From positions 4,368 through 14,456 of the forward strand of contig NZWU01000018.1 of assembly GCA_002701705.1 (NCBI GenBank): a stretch of 10,089 nucleotides of DNA, given 5' to 3'. Positions 1 to 7,994 of the stretch are shown piece by piece. The notes under the pieces were generated by a model, which had not been told where the DNA came from, ran no database searches, and was given only the letters and a program-made list of their open reading frames with translations. How positions within the stretch are numbered: position 1 is the stretch's first letter; each line of letters starts with the position of its first letter. The DNA is from Gammaproteobacteria bacterium (lineage in GTDB: Bacteria; Pseudomonadota; Gammaproteobacteria; GCA-002705445; GCA-002716945). Both the position numbers and the translations under genes were made by a program.

Positions 1-1071
1 GAAACAATTTTGAATAATATAACCAGAAATAATATTAGGCATGCAAAACCAGGAGAGTTTACTGAAAAGGCATTTTTAAATGATAAAATTAATTTAACTC
101 AAGCAGAGGCAGTCTCAGATTTAATAACCTCTAGAAGTTTGTCAGCTGTAAAGGGGGCATATAATTCATTGAGAGGTAGATTCTCGGATAAAATACTAGA
201 AGCTAGCGATAAAGTTCTAGAAGTAAGAGCAAAAATTGAATCAGCAATTAACTTCCCAGAAGATGATGTCCCAGAAAATAGCAGGACAATACTAAAGAGA
301 GATCTTAGTATTATCGAAAAGAAAATTAGACAAGTAATTTTATCTGCTAGCAGAGGAATTAAATTGAATAAACAAAATACTTTTTGTGTTGTTGGACAAC
401 CTAACACAGGCAAATCATCTTTAATAAATTTACTACTGGGAGATAGCTCTTCCATTGTTTCTGATATTCCCGGAACTACAAGAGATTCAATTCAGTATGA
501 AGTTCAGTCTGATGGGCACACATTTATGATTATAGATACAGCTGGACTAAGGGAACCAGACAATGAAATTGAAAAACAAGGAATAACAAAAACAAAAGAA
601 GCCTTATCAAAAGCAGATAAAGTATTGTATGTGGTAGATGATCAAATAGGGTTTTCAGATAAAGATAAAAAAATAATCAATGAGTTTGGAATAGAAAACT
701 ATGACTTAATATTCAATAAAATTGACATAACAAAGAAAAAACCAAGTTTAAAAAAAGGCAATGTGAGCAAAGCTTACATATCTGTTTTAAAAGAAAAAGG
801 CATAGGGCACATAATAAATCTGATCAAAGAAGATAATTCGCAAAAAATTTCTGCAGAAAACACAATTACCGCAAGAGCAAGACACCTAAGCTCAGCAAGA
901 ACCGCCCTGCAGTCACTTTACAATGCACAGGAATATCTTGATAATGATGAATTAGAATTAATTGCGGAAGAATTAAGATTAGCGCATGAACAGCTTTCCC
1001 AAATTACAAGCGGAAATAGCTCAGAAGAACTTCTGGATAAAATTTTTTCGGAATTTTGCATAGGTAAGTAA
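1..1071 (+). CDS. mnmE: tRNA uridine-5-carboxymethylaminomethyl modification GTPase MnmE (5' partial)
   Basis: This is the GTPase partner of MnmG; together they add the (carboxymethyl)aminomethyl group to C5 of wobble uridine in certain tRNAs, in the cytosol. The frame is open from base 1 and already matches family sequence before the first possible start (TTG at 10), so the gene enters from the left. About 95-100 N-terminal residues (the formyl-THF-binding domain) of a roughly 450-residue protein are missing. Visible parts: the helical-domain motif ARPGEF-like AKPGEFTEKAFLNDK; the G domain with G1 GQPNTGKSS (394-420, including the Asn that binds K+ in this family), G2 GTTRD (472-486), G3 DTAG (535-546) and G4 NKID (715-726); and the C-terminal FCIGK ending with the conserved Cys. 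All key residues seen are intact. The stop codon directly abuts the mnmG start, so co-translation is likely. Confidence 0.97.
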   Translation, partial: ETILNNITRNNIRHAKPGEFTEKAFLNDKINLTQAEAVSDLITSRSLSAVKGAYNSLRGRFSDKILEASDKVLEVRAKIESAINFPEDDVPENSRTILKRDLSIIEKKIRQVILSASRGIKLNKQNTFCVVGQPNTGKSSLINLLLGDSSSIVSDIPGTTRDSIQYEVQSDGHTFMIIDTAGLREPDNEIEKQGITKTKEALSKADKVLYVVDDQIGFSDKDKKIINEFGIENYDLIFNKIDITKKKPSLKKGNVSKAYISVLKEKGIGHIINLIKEDNSQKISAENTITARARHLSSARTALQSLYNAQEYLDNDELELIAEELRLAHEQLSQITSGNSSEELLDKIFSEFCIGK

Positions 1072-2949
1072 ATGAAAAAATATGACGTAATTGTTATTGG
1101 AGGTGGACACGCTGGATGTGAAGCTGCTCATGCAGCTGCAAGATCCGGGGTTAATACTCTATTAGTAACAATGAAAACTGATTCCATTGGTCAAATGAGT
1201 TGCAACCCAGCTATCGGCGGCATTGGTAAATCGCACTTAGCAAGAGAAGTTGATGCATTGGACGGGCTAATTTGTAAAATAGCTGATAATTCTGCTTTAC
1301 AAAGAAGAACCCTCAATTCCAGAAAGGGACCAGCAGTTAGAGCTACGAGAATACAGACATGCAGAGATGCGTATAGAAAAAATATGCTCAAAGCTATCCA
1401 AGAAACAGAAAATCTAGATTTGTTACAAGCAACAGTCTCAAAACTAATTGTAAAAAACGACATTGTGCAAGGAATAGCGACAGAACAAGGCGAAAAAATC
1501 TTTGGTTTTACAGTAATAATGACCGTAGGAACTTTCCTTGGAGGAAAAATACATATTGGCGATAAAACCTTTCCGGCTGGGAGAGTTGGCGATAAAGCTT
1601 CCAATGATTTGGAGAGATTCTTTTTTGATTACCCATTTGCTATTGGAAGACTTAAAACAGGTACGCCGCCAAGAATTAAAAAAAAATCGATTAATTTTCA
1701 AAAACTAGAAATACAACACAGCGACGTAAGCCAACCATGTTTATCATATTTGTATGACCATTATCAACGAGTGCCCAACCAAATTGAACAAATACCCTGT
1801 CACATTACTTACACAAATAGTAAAACACATGAGATCATCAAAGAATCTAAAGAATTATCGCCGCTATACAATGGCAAAATATCATCGGTAGGACCTAGAT
1901 ATTGTCCCTCAATAGAAGATAAAGTTGAAAAGTTTCAAGACAAAAATTCGCACCAAATATTTTTGGAGCCTGAAACTAGTAGTGATATTGAGATATATCC
2001 GAATGGACTGTCTACAAGTCTACCTCAGAAAATTCAGCATAAGTTTTTGCGGACCATAAATGGGCTTGAGGACTGTGTTTTAACTCAGCCAGGTTATGCT
2101 ATTGAATATAGTTATTTTGATCCCAGATCATTAGATAACACACTTGAAACAAAATATATAAAAAATCTTTTTTTTGCAGGACAAATTAATGGGACCACTG
2201 GATATGAAGAAGCAGCAGCACAAGGAATTTTGGCTGGAATAAATGCTGCACAAAAGTCCAGAGGTATTGAAAAATGGTGCCCTACTAGAAAAGAATCCTA
2301 CTTGGGAGTATTGATTGATGATCTTGTTACGTTAGGAGTAATGGAGCCTTACAGAATGTTTACAAGCAGAGCTGAATACAGATTACGATTACGAGAAGAT
2401 AATGCTGATGAAAGGCTAACAGAAAAAGGTTTTGAAATGGGAGTGGTTTCAAAAGAAAGGATGGATTTGCTTATGGAAAAATTAAAAAAAATTAAAAATG
2501 AAAACATGAGACTTGAGAAAATTTTTATTAAACCTGATAGTAGCATAAGCAAGGATTTAGAAAAAAAACTTGGGATAACTCTAAAGAAAACTCATAATCT
2601 TAAAAGTTTATTAAAAATGTCAAATGTTAGATATGAGGATATAACTAAACTTGATTGTTTTGGTATGACAGTAAATTCTGACATAGGACACCTTATTGCT
2701 AATAATGAAAGATATTCTGGATACTTAAAAAAGCAAGATGAAGAAATAGATATTTTAGAAAAACAACATAATCTCCCTATCAAAAAAGGAATAAACTACA
2801 GTGAGATTAAAGGGCTTTCCAATGAAGCTGTAGAAAAGCTCTCGAATATTAAGCCAAAAAACATTGGTCAAGCAAGCAGGATTTCTGGCATAACACCAGT
2901 TATCATTTCTTTGATAAGAATTTATATGAAAAAAAATAAGTTTAAATAA
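1072..2949 (+). CDS. mnmG: tRNA uridine-5-carboxymethylaminomethyl modification enzyme MnmG (GidA)
   Basis: This is the FAD-dependent partner of MnmE in wobble-uridine modification of tRNA. At 625 residues it is close to the E. coli protein (629). It starts with the dinucleotide-binding fold, with GGGHAG at residues 10-15. Next come SCNPAIGGIGK with conserved Cys44, NSRKGPAVRATR, and VGPRYCPSIEDKV with the second conserved Cys (codon at 1903-1905, residue 278). GQINGTTGYEEAAAQG, PYRMFTSRAEYRL and the C-terminal MnmE-binding region (GLSNEAVEKL...IGQASRISGITP) are also present. Both catalytic cysteines are retained, so the enzyme should be active. The ATG follows the mnmE stop with no spacer; only a weak GG/AAG-like ribosome site precedes it (around 1062-1068), consistent with coupling. 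The gene contains an A9 run (1678-1686) and several A8 runs. Unlike in E. coli, no oriC-like sequence lies directly upstream. Confidence 0.98.
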   Translation: MKKYDVIVIGGGHAGCEAAHAAARSGVNTLLVTMKTDSIGQMSCNPAIGGIGKSHLAREVDALDGLICKIADNSALQRRTLNSRKGPAVRATRIQTCRDAYRKNMLKAIQETENLDLLQATVSKLIVKNDIVQGIATEQGEKIFGFTVIMTVGTFLGGKIHIGDKTFPAGRVGDKASNDLERFFFDYPFAIGRLKTGTPPRIKKKSINFQKLEIQHSDVSQPCLSYLYDHYQRVPNQIEQIPCHITYTNSKTHEIIKESKELSPLYNGKISSVGPRYCPSIEDKVEKFQDKNSHQIFLEPETSSDIEIYPNGLSTSLPQKIQHKFLRTINGLEDCVLTQPGYAIEYSYFDPRSLDNTLETKYIKNLFFAGQINGTTGYEEAAAQGILAGINAAQKSRGIEKWCPTRKESYLGVLIDDLVTLGVMEPYRMFTSRAEYRLRLREDNADERLTEKGFEMGVVSKERMDLLMEKLKKIKNENMRLEKIFIKPDSSISKDLEKKLGITLKKTHNLKSLLKMSNVRYEDITKLDCFGMTVNSDIGHLIANNERYSGYLKKQDEEIDILEKQHNLPIKKGINYSEIKGLSNEAVEKLSNIKPKNIGQASRISGITPVIISLIRIYMKKNKFK

Positions 2950-3007
2950 TTAAGAGCTACTGCACATCAATAATGAATCTAGTCAGATCGCTTAAAAGAA
3001 AAATCTA

Positions 3008-3676
3008 ATGAATAAAGTCAATGCATACATAAATGAAGTAATGAATTTTGTTGAGTTGAAAAAATCAGAAGAATTGGCCAACTTAATGAAAAAATATGTA
3101 GATATGTTATTTTCTTGGCATGAAATACACAACATAATTAGCACAAGAGACCCTATCTACTTTGTAAAAAGAGATATGTGCGACTGTTTAAATATGTGCA
3201 AATATTTGCCTGATGGCAAACTCTTAGATGTTGGGACAGGTGGAGGAATACCAGGAATACTTATTGCCATGATAAAAAAGAAGTCTCAAATAATCTTGCT
3301 TGATAAAAAAGAAAAACCTATTAGATTTTTGGAACAAGCCAAACTAAAACTGAGGATTGAGAACATCACTCCTGTTAAAGAAACCTTTGAAAACTACAAA
3401 GTAAAATCTGATTTGTCAGCAATAGTTTTAAAAAATTTTAGCAATAAAACCCTTACTAAAATGGACTACTATCAGAAAGTTATCTCTATTACTAAAACAG
3501 CACGGGAAAACTTAGGAACAAACTTGCCAGTCTATTTTTTAACTGGCTCTAATGCTTTGAGTTTACGCAAATACATAGAAGAAAAAAGCGAGAATGAAAA
3601 AAACAGACTTTCATTAACTGAAATAAAATCACCATTTTTTCAAAATAGGCGGTATTTAGTGCAGAGCTGGACATGA
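3008..3676 (+). CDS. rsmG: 16S rRNA (guanine(527)-N7)-methyltransferase RsmG (GidB), divergent
   Basis: RsmG is a Rossmann-fold SAM methyltransferase that makes m7G527 in 16S rRNA. The protein has 222 residues (E. coli 207). The SAM-binding loop DVGTGGGIPG (74-83) and the strand-2 acidic residue in LLDKKEKP (Asp99) are clear, and the WxxxxN / TRDP segment at 37-49 fits the family. The rest is unusually divergent: the normally strong RHxxDS motif reads RDMCDC (55-60), the SRA motif reads LKN (141-143), and ALKG reads FLTG (177-180). By alignment to the E. coli sequence from memory, the basic residues R101, R123, R139 and K165 correspond to P, T, K and T. Identity is supported by the fold motif plus its place between mnmG and parA. 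An in-frame stop at 2993-2995 fixes 3008 as the first start; the ribosome site is weak. The last 4 bp overlap parA. Confidence 0.88.
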   Translation: MNKVNAYINEVMNFVELKKSEELANLMKKYVDMLFSWHEIHNIISTRDPIYFVKRDMCDCLNMCKYLPDGKLLDVGTGGGIPGILIAMIKKKSQIILLDKKEKPIRFLEQAKLKLRIENITPVKETFENYKVKSDLSAIVLKNFSNKTLTKMDYYQKVISITKTARENLGTNLPVYFLTGSNALSLRKYIEEKSENEKNRLSLTEIKSPFFQNRRYLVQSWT

Positions 3677-4437
3677 CTGAAATACTTGCAGTAGTAAATC
3701 AAAAGGGAGGTGTTGGCAAAACAACCACATGCATCAATCTTGCGTCTTGTCTTTCAAGAACAAACAGAAAAACACTACTTATTGATTTGGACCCCCAATC
3801 AAATGCAACGAGAGGCAGCGGGCTAGACCCGCATGAAATTGATATGTCTATAAACGATGTCTTACTGAAGGATGCATCTATGGAAGAAACTATTATTGAC
3901 AAGGAAGATCTAGGTTTCTCGCTTTTACCTGCTACTCCAGTATTGACTGAAGCAGAAGTAAAATTATTAGAATCTCAGGACAAAGAGTTCACTCTTAAGA
4001 AAACTTTATTAAACAAGATTAAACAATACAAATATGTTTTGATAGATTGCCCACCTTCTTTGAACATCCTGACTGTCAATGCACTTGCTGCTTCAACAGC
4101 AACAATTATTCCTGTGCAGTGTGAATTTTTTGCACTACAAGGATTAAGTGAACTAATGACGACAATCGAGCAGATTAAGCAAGGCACTAACCGAGAGCTT
4201 TCTATAAAAGGGATTCTTAGAACCATGTTTGATCCAAGAAATAATCTTTCATTAGATGTCAGTGAACAGCTCTTGAAATATTTTAAGGATCAGGTATTTA
4301 AAACAATCATTCCAAGGAATATTAGATTAGCAGAAGCGCCAAGCCATGGGCAGCCAATACAAGATTATGATGATTCTTCAAAAGGAGCGTTTGCATATAT
4401 GTCTTTAGTAGGAGAAATTATTAAACAAGAAAAATAA
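3673..4437 (+). CDS. parA: Chromosome partitioning ATPase ParA (Soj)
   Basis: ParA is a dimerising, nucleoid-binding ATPase that moves ParB-parS complexes to segregate newly copied origins. The 254-residue protein is the short chromosomal type, without the N-terminal helix-turn-helix of plasmid ParA. The deviant Walker A motif KGGVGKTT (11-18) carries the signature first Lys. Walker A' is LLIDLDPQSN (35-44) and Walker B is LIDCPPSLN (from about 123, Asp125). The tail RNIRLAEAPSHGQPI is typical of Soj proteins. The ATG overlaps the rsmG stop (ATGA at 3673-3676), which implies translational coupling; parB follows after 43 bp. A MinD or other ParA-family role is unlikely given the parB neighbour and the absence of a MinD-type membrane-binding C-terminal helix. 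Confidence 0.97.
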   Translation: MTEILAVVNQKGGVGKTTTCINLASCLSRTNRKTLLIDLDPQSNATRGSGLDPHEIDMSINDVLLKDASMEETIIDKEDLGFSLLPATPVLTEAEVKLLESQDKEFTLKKTLLNKIKQYKYVLIDCPPSLNILTVNALAASTATIIPVQCEFFALQGLSELMTTIEQIKQGTNRELSIKGILRTMFDPRNNLSLDVSEQLLKYFKDQVFKTIIPRNIRLAEAPSHGQPIQDYDDSSKGAFAYMSLVGEIIKQEK

Positions 4438-4480
4438 GACCTCTCTATACTTATTCATAATAGCAAGTTATATTTATATT

Positions 4481-5365
4481 ATGGTCAAGAGAAAAGCTTT
4501 AGGCTCTGGGCTTGAAGCATTGTTAAGCGATAAGCCAAGTACAAATGCAAAAAAAGCCAAGCCAAACACTCAGCGCACAGAAAATAATTCTGGGCAAGAA
4601 ATACTTAGAATACCTATAGAAAATATATCAAGAAACCCTCATCAACCAAGAAAAAAATTTTCAGAGGAAGGATTAATATCACTTGGCAATTCTATTAAAG
4701 AAAATGGAATGCTAATGCCTGTAATTGTGAGACATGTCGACCAAGGGTATGAACTTGTAGCTGGTGAAAGAAGATGGAGAGCAATGCAATACATTAAAGA
4801 AGAAAGCATCGATGCCATAGTAATAGACTCTAGTGAAAAAAATTCAGCTCTACTTGCATTGGTTGAAAATGTACAGCGTGAACAACTTAATGTAATTGAA
4901 GAAGCCGAAGGCTTGCAAAACCTACACAGCGGCTTTGGTATGAGCCATGCTGAAATTGCGCAGCTCTCAGGAAAGTCTAGATCACACATAACAAATATTT
5001 TACGGTTAAATACACTTTCTGAATTTGTAAAATCTAAATTACTTGAAAATTTAATAGAGATGGGTCATGCAAGAGCGGTGTTATCATTATCAGAAAAAGA
5101 TCAGGAAAAATTAATCATACAAGCAATAAAAAAACAATTATCTGTTAGACAGGTTGAAGGATTAGTCAAAAAACACTCTACTAACAAGCACATTTTTAAA
5201 AATAGTAAAAAAGATCAAGACACCATTCTCATTGAAAGAGAATTGTCCGATGTTCTGGGCACAGATATACAAATATCTGAAAGCAGGCAAGGCAAAGGGA
5301 AAATGATTATAAAATATAATAGCCTTGATCAATTACAAGGCATAATAAATAAAATAAAAAATTAG
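4481..5365 (+). CDS. parB: Chromosome partitioning protein ParB (Spo0J), CTP-binding clamp
   Basis: ParB binds parS sites near the origin, loads as a CTP-dependent sliding clamp and stimulates ParA. The protein has 294 residues, normal for the family. The N-terminal ParA-activating peptide is basic and has the usual LGxGLxxLL form (residues 6-14). A low-complexity linker (about 18-38) leads to the ParB/Srx domain, with NPHQPRKKF (52-60), the CTP-binding box GERRWRA (95-101) and ENVQR (129-133). In the following EEA segment the usual Pro is Val. A helix-turn-helix lies at about 152-175 (MSHAEIAQLSGKSRSHITNI) and a dimerisation region at the C-terminus. The start is supported by the family-like N-terminus MVKRKALGSGLEALL. 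No Shine-Dalgarno sequence precedes it: the 43-bp gap after parA is AT-rich, with -10-like hexamers TATACT (4446-4451) and CATAAT (4456-4461) but no matching -35. Confidence 0.97.
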   Translation: MVKRKALGSGLEALLSDKPSTNAKKAKPNTQRTENNSGQEILRIPIENISRNPHQPRKKFSEEGLISLGNSIKENGMLMPVIVRHVDQGYELVAGERRWRAMQYIKEESIDAIVIDSSEKNSALLALVENVQREQLNVIEEAEGLQNLHSGFGMSHAEIAQLSGKSRSHITNILRLNTLSEFVKSKLLENLIEMGHARAVLSLSEKDQEKLIIQAIKKQLSVRQVEGLVKKHSTNKHIFKNSKKDQDTILIERELSDVLGTDIQISESRQGKGKMIIKYNSLDQLQGIINKIKN

Positions 5366-5399
5366 CCTACAAAAAGTTCTTCAGTGACGTATATATAAA

Positions 5400-5428
5400 T
5401 TGAACTAATATCAATACTGACTTATACT
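5400..5428 (+). promoter_or_regulatory. Predicted sigma70-type promoter of the atp operon
   Basis: A -35 box TTGAAC (5400-5405, 4 of 6 matches to TTGACA) is followed by exactly 17 bp and a -10 box TATACT (5423-5428, 5 of 6 matches to TATAAT). Transcription would begin at about 5434-5436, giving a leader of roughly 43-58 nt before atpI. The site lies in the 112-bp gap between parB and atpI, the largest intergenic space in the window and the place where an atp operon promoter is expected. Prediction only; the AT-rich setting makes chance matches fairly easy. Confidence 0.55.
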
Positions 5429-5433
5429 TATAT

Positions 5434-5448
5434 TGGCCATAAAGGCCG
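5434..5448 (+). promoter_or_regulatory. Short hairpin at the predicted 5' end of the atp mRNA
   Basis: The sequence TGGCCATAAAGGCCG can fold into a GGCC/GGCC stem (5435-5438 with 5444-5447), extended by a T-G wobble pair (5434 with 5448), with an ATAAA loop. It is the most G+C-rich spot in this intergenic region. It falls exactly where the promoter at 5400-5428 would start transcription. It has no following T tract, so it does not look like a rho-independent terminator. A stem at the 5' end could protect the long atp transcript from decay, as known for other bacterial mRNAs with 5'-terminal hairpins; that role is inference. Confidence 0.4.
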
Positions 5449-5477
5449 TGATTTCTTGTAGATGGTAAACATCGAAA

Positions 5478-6622
<1,145 letters not shown>

Positions 6623-6630
6623 TTATTTTT

Positions 6631-6637
6631 AAGAGGA
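6631..6637 (+). promoter_or_regulatory. Strong ribosome binding site of atpE
   Basis: AAGAGGA lies 6 nt before the atpE ATG, in a 21-nt AT-rich spacer. Together with AGGAGA (6954-6959) before atpF it is one of the two best Shine-Dalgarno sequences in the operon; atpI, atpB and mnmG have weak ones. This fits the need for many c subunits per complex and fixes 6644 as the start. Confidence 0.7.
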
Positions 6638-6643
6638 TATAGT

Positions 6644-6940
6644 ATGGAAAATTCACTTACACCAGAAATGATAACCCAAATATACTCATCAACAAGCTTG
6701 GGAGTATCCATTATGCTTGCTGCAGCTGGCTTCGGCTCTGCGATAGGTTGGGGTTTGATTTGTATGAAATATATTGAGGGAATCGCACGACAACCAGAGA
6801 TGTTGCCTGCATTGAGAATACAAATGTTCATCACAGCAGGACTTATGGAATCTTTTCCATTTATAGTTTTAGCGTTTGCGATGTTCTTTGTTTTTGCTAA
6901 CCCCTTTATTGATGCAGCAAAAGCAGCAATAGGCGGATGA
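6644..6940 (+). CDS. atpE: F1Fo ATP synthase subunit c (AtpE)
   Basis: Subunit c forms the rotor ring in the membrane; each copy carries one ion through a carboxylate in helix 2. The 98-residue protein is longer than E. coli's 79, with extra residues at both ends (N-terminal region before about residue 17 and a tail NPFIDAAKAAIGG). Helix 1 (about 17-40) contains AAAGFGSAIGWG in place of the usual Gly-rich repeat, with Trp36 inside. The polar loop IARQPEMLP (47-55) is canonical for F1 contact. In helix 2 (about 58-85) the ion-binding residue is Glu69, followed by Ser70 (GLMESFP), where E. coli and most relatives I know have Asp. The Gln in helix 1 typical of Na+ rings is absent (Trp36 aligns there), so proton coupling is favoured. 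Confidence 0.97.
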   Translation: MENSLTPEMITQIYSSTSLGVSIMLAAAGFGSAIGWGLICMKYIEGIARQPEMLPALRIQMFITAGLMESFPFIVLAFAMFFVFANPFIDAAKAAIGG

Positions 6941-6965
6941 AGCAGGAAAATACAGGAGACAAGAA

Positions 6966-7436
6966 ATGAATGTGACAGCAACACTTTTTGGGCAAATGCT
7001 CACCTTTATTATCTTTGTTTGGTTCATCAAACGTTTTCTGTGGGAGCCATTAATGCATGCTATGGAGGAGCGGTCAAAAAAAATAGCCGATGGGTTAGTT
7101 TCCGCTGAACTAGGGCAGAAGAAAATGGAGCAGGCAGATATTGATTATCAAAAAATAGTCAGTGATGCTAAAAAGAAAGCTTCTGAAGTCATTGATCAAG
7201 CTCAACAGCAGTCCAATTCTATTGTTGAAGACGCTAGAGTAACAGCAAAAAAAGAAGCTGATAAAATAACTTCAGCATCAAATCAACAAATTAAACAAGA
7301 AATCAATGCCGCAAAAGAAAAGCTGAAAAAGGATGTTGCAAAGCTTTCTGTGCAATGTGCAGAGAAAATAATAAATAAAGAAATTGATGAGAAAAAACAT
7401 AAAGAGATTTTTTCAGAGTCATTAAAGAGGTTTTAA
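6966..7436 (+). CDS. atpF: F1Fo ATP synthase subunit b (AtpF)
   Basis: Subunit b is the peripheral stalk that holds F1 to Fo; two copies dimerise. It has 156 residues, the same as E. coli. One N-terminal membrane helix (about 5-24, LFGQMLTFIIFVWFIKRFLW) is followed by PLMHAMEERSKKIADGL, with the conserved Arg36. A long charged, Ala/Lys/Glu/Gln-rich helix (about 40-145) forms the right-handed coiled coil. The C-terminal stretch KLSVQCAEKIINKEID matches the delta-binding end (AILAVAGAEKIIERSVD in E. coli). A strong ribosome site, AGGAGA at 6954-6959, sits 6 nt before the ATG. The 25-nt spacer after atpE holds nothing else. Its stop is 3 nt before the atpH start. Confidence 0.97.
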   Translation: MNVTATLFGQMLTFIIFVWFIKRFLWEPLMHAMEERSKKIADGLVSAELGQKKMEQADIDYQKIVSDAKKKASEVIDQAQQQSNSIVEDARVTAKKEADKITSASNQQIKQEINAAKEKLKKDVAKLSVQCAEKIINKEIDEKKHKEIFSESLKRF

Positions 7437-7439
7437 AGT

Positions 7440-7976
7440 ATGTCTGATAACTATATATACGCAAGACCTTATGCAGAGGCGGCATTCAAGACTGCTCTAG
7501 AAGATAATAATTTAAAACTTTGGAAAGAGACATTAGGAATAATATCTTTGGTTGTTGCTGATATGAAAACTAAAGCAATACTTGCTAATCCAAAAATATC
7601 AAATGATAAGAGAATTGCATTTTTGATTAGCTTTTTACCAAAAAAAACTGACAAAAAAATTACTCAATTCTTAAATATTTTACTCAACACAAAACGAATT
7701 TTTGCAATCAAAGAGATTTATGAAATATATAACTTGCTTGAAGAAAAACACACCAATGTGAAAGTAGTCTATGTAGAGGCGCCATTTAAATTAACACCTG
7801 CTCAAGTCAATGTTCTTAAAAGCAAGTTTGAAAAAAAATATAAATCAAAAATTGAAATTAAGCATATCTTATCTAAGAATTTAATTGCTGGCATAAAGAT
7901 TAAGATAGATGATGAAGTGAGAGATTTTAGTGCGAAAAATCACTTATCTCAATTAGAAGACCAGCTTATCTGTTAA
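7440..7976 (+). CDS. atpH: F1Fo ATP synthase subunit delta (AtpH)
   Basis: Delta sits on top of F1 and ties the alpha subunits to the b stalk. The 178-residue protein matches the family length (E. coli 177). The N-terminal helical domain begins with the conserved ARPYAEAAF motif (8-16). The C-terminal half has the VxxxxPxxLTPxQ pattern (VEAPFKLTPAQVNVL) and the LIAGIKIKIDDEVRDFSAKNHLSQL ending, a divergent but recognisable form of the usual G(V/I)xxxxxDxxxDxSxxxxLxxL. It starts 3 nt after atpF; its ribosome site AGAGG (7426-7430) lies inside the end of atpF, so the two are probably coupled. It is the least conserved F1 subunit, as in other bacteria. Confidence 0.96.
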   Translation: MSDNYIYARPYAEAAFKTALEDNNLKLWKETLGIISLVVADMKTKAILANPKISNDKRIAFLISFLPKKTDKKITQFLNILLNTKRIFAIKEIYEIYNLLEEKHTNVKVVYVEAPFKLTPAQVNVLKSKFEKKYKSKIEIKHILSKNLIAGIKIKIDDEVRDFSAKNHLSQLEDQLIC

Positions 7977-7994
7977 TAATGAGAAGAGAAAAAA

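Noticed and set aside
10..1071. Complete mnmE starting at TTG 10
   Set aside because: The homology runs through base 1 and the N-terminal domain is missing; the TTG is an internal Leu codon.
2950..3007. oriC or promoter in the mnmG-rsmG gap
   Set aside because: The 58 bp contain one GATC and an AATAAT hexamer, but no DnaA box (TTATNCACA) and no -35 at proper spacing; nothing supports an origin or a promoter.
5434..5460. Rho-independent terminator after parB
   Set aside because: The GGCC stem is only 4-5 bp and is followed by GTGATTTCTTG rather than a T run; its position right after a -10 box fits a transcript 5' end better.
3673..5477. A parS site near parA-parB
   Set aside because: I scanned for TGTTTCACGTGAAACA-like palindromes here and across the window and saw none, not even a CACGTG core; parS is probably outside the window.
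6644..6940. Sodium-driven ATP synthase
   Set aside because: The Glu-Ser pair in helix 2 fits part of the Na+ signature, but the helix-1 Gln is replaced by Trp36 and the next Thr by Phe, so the coordination set is incomplete.
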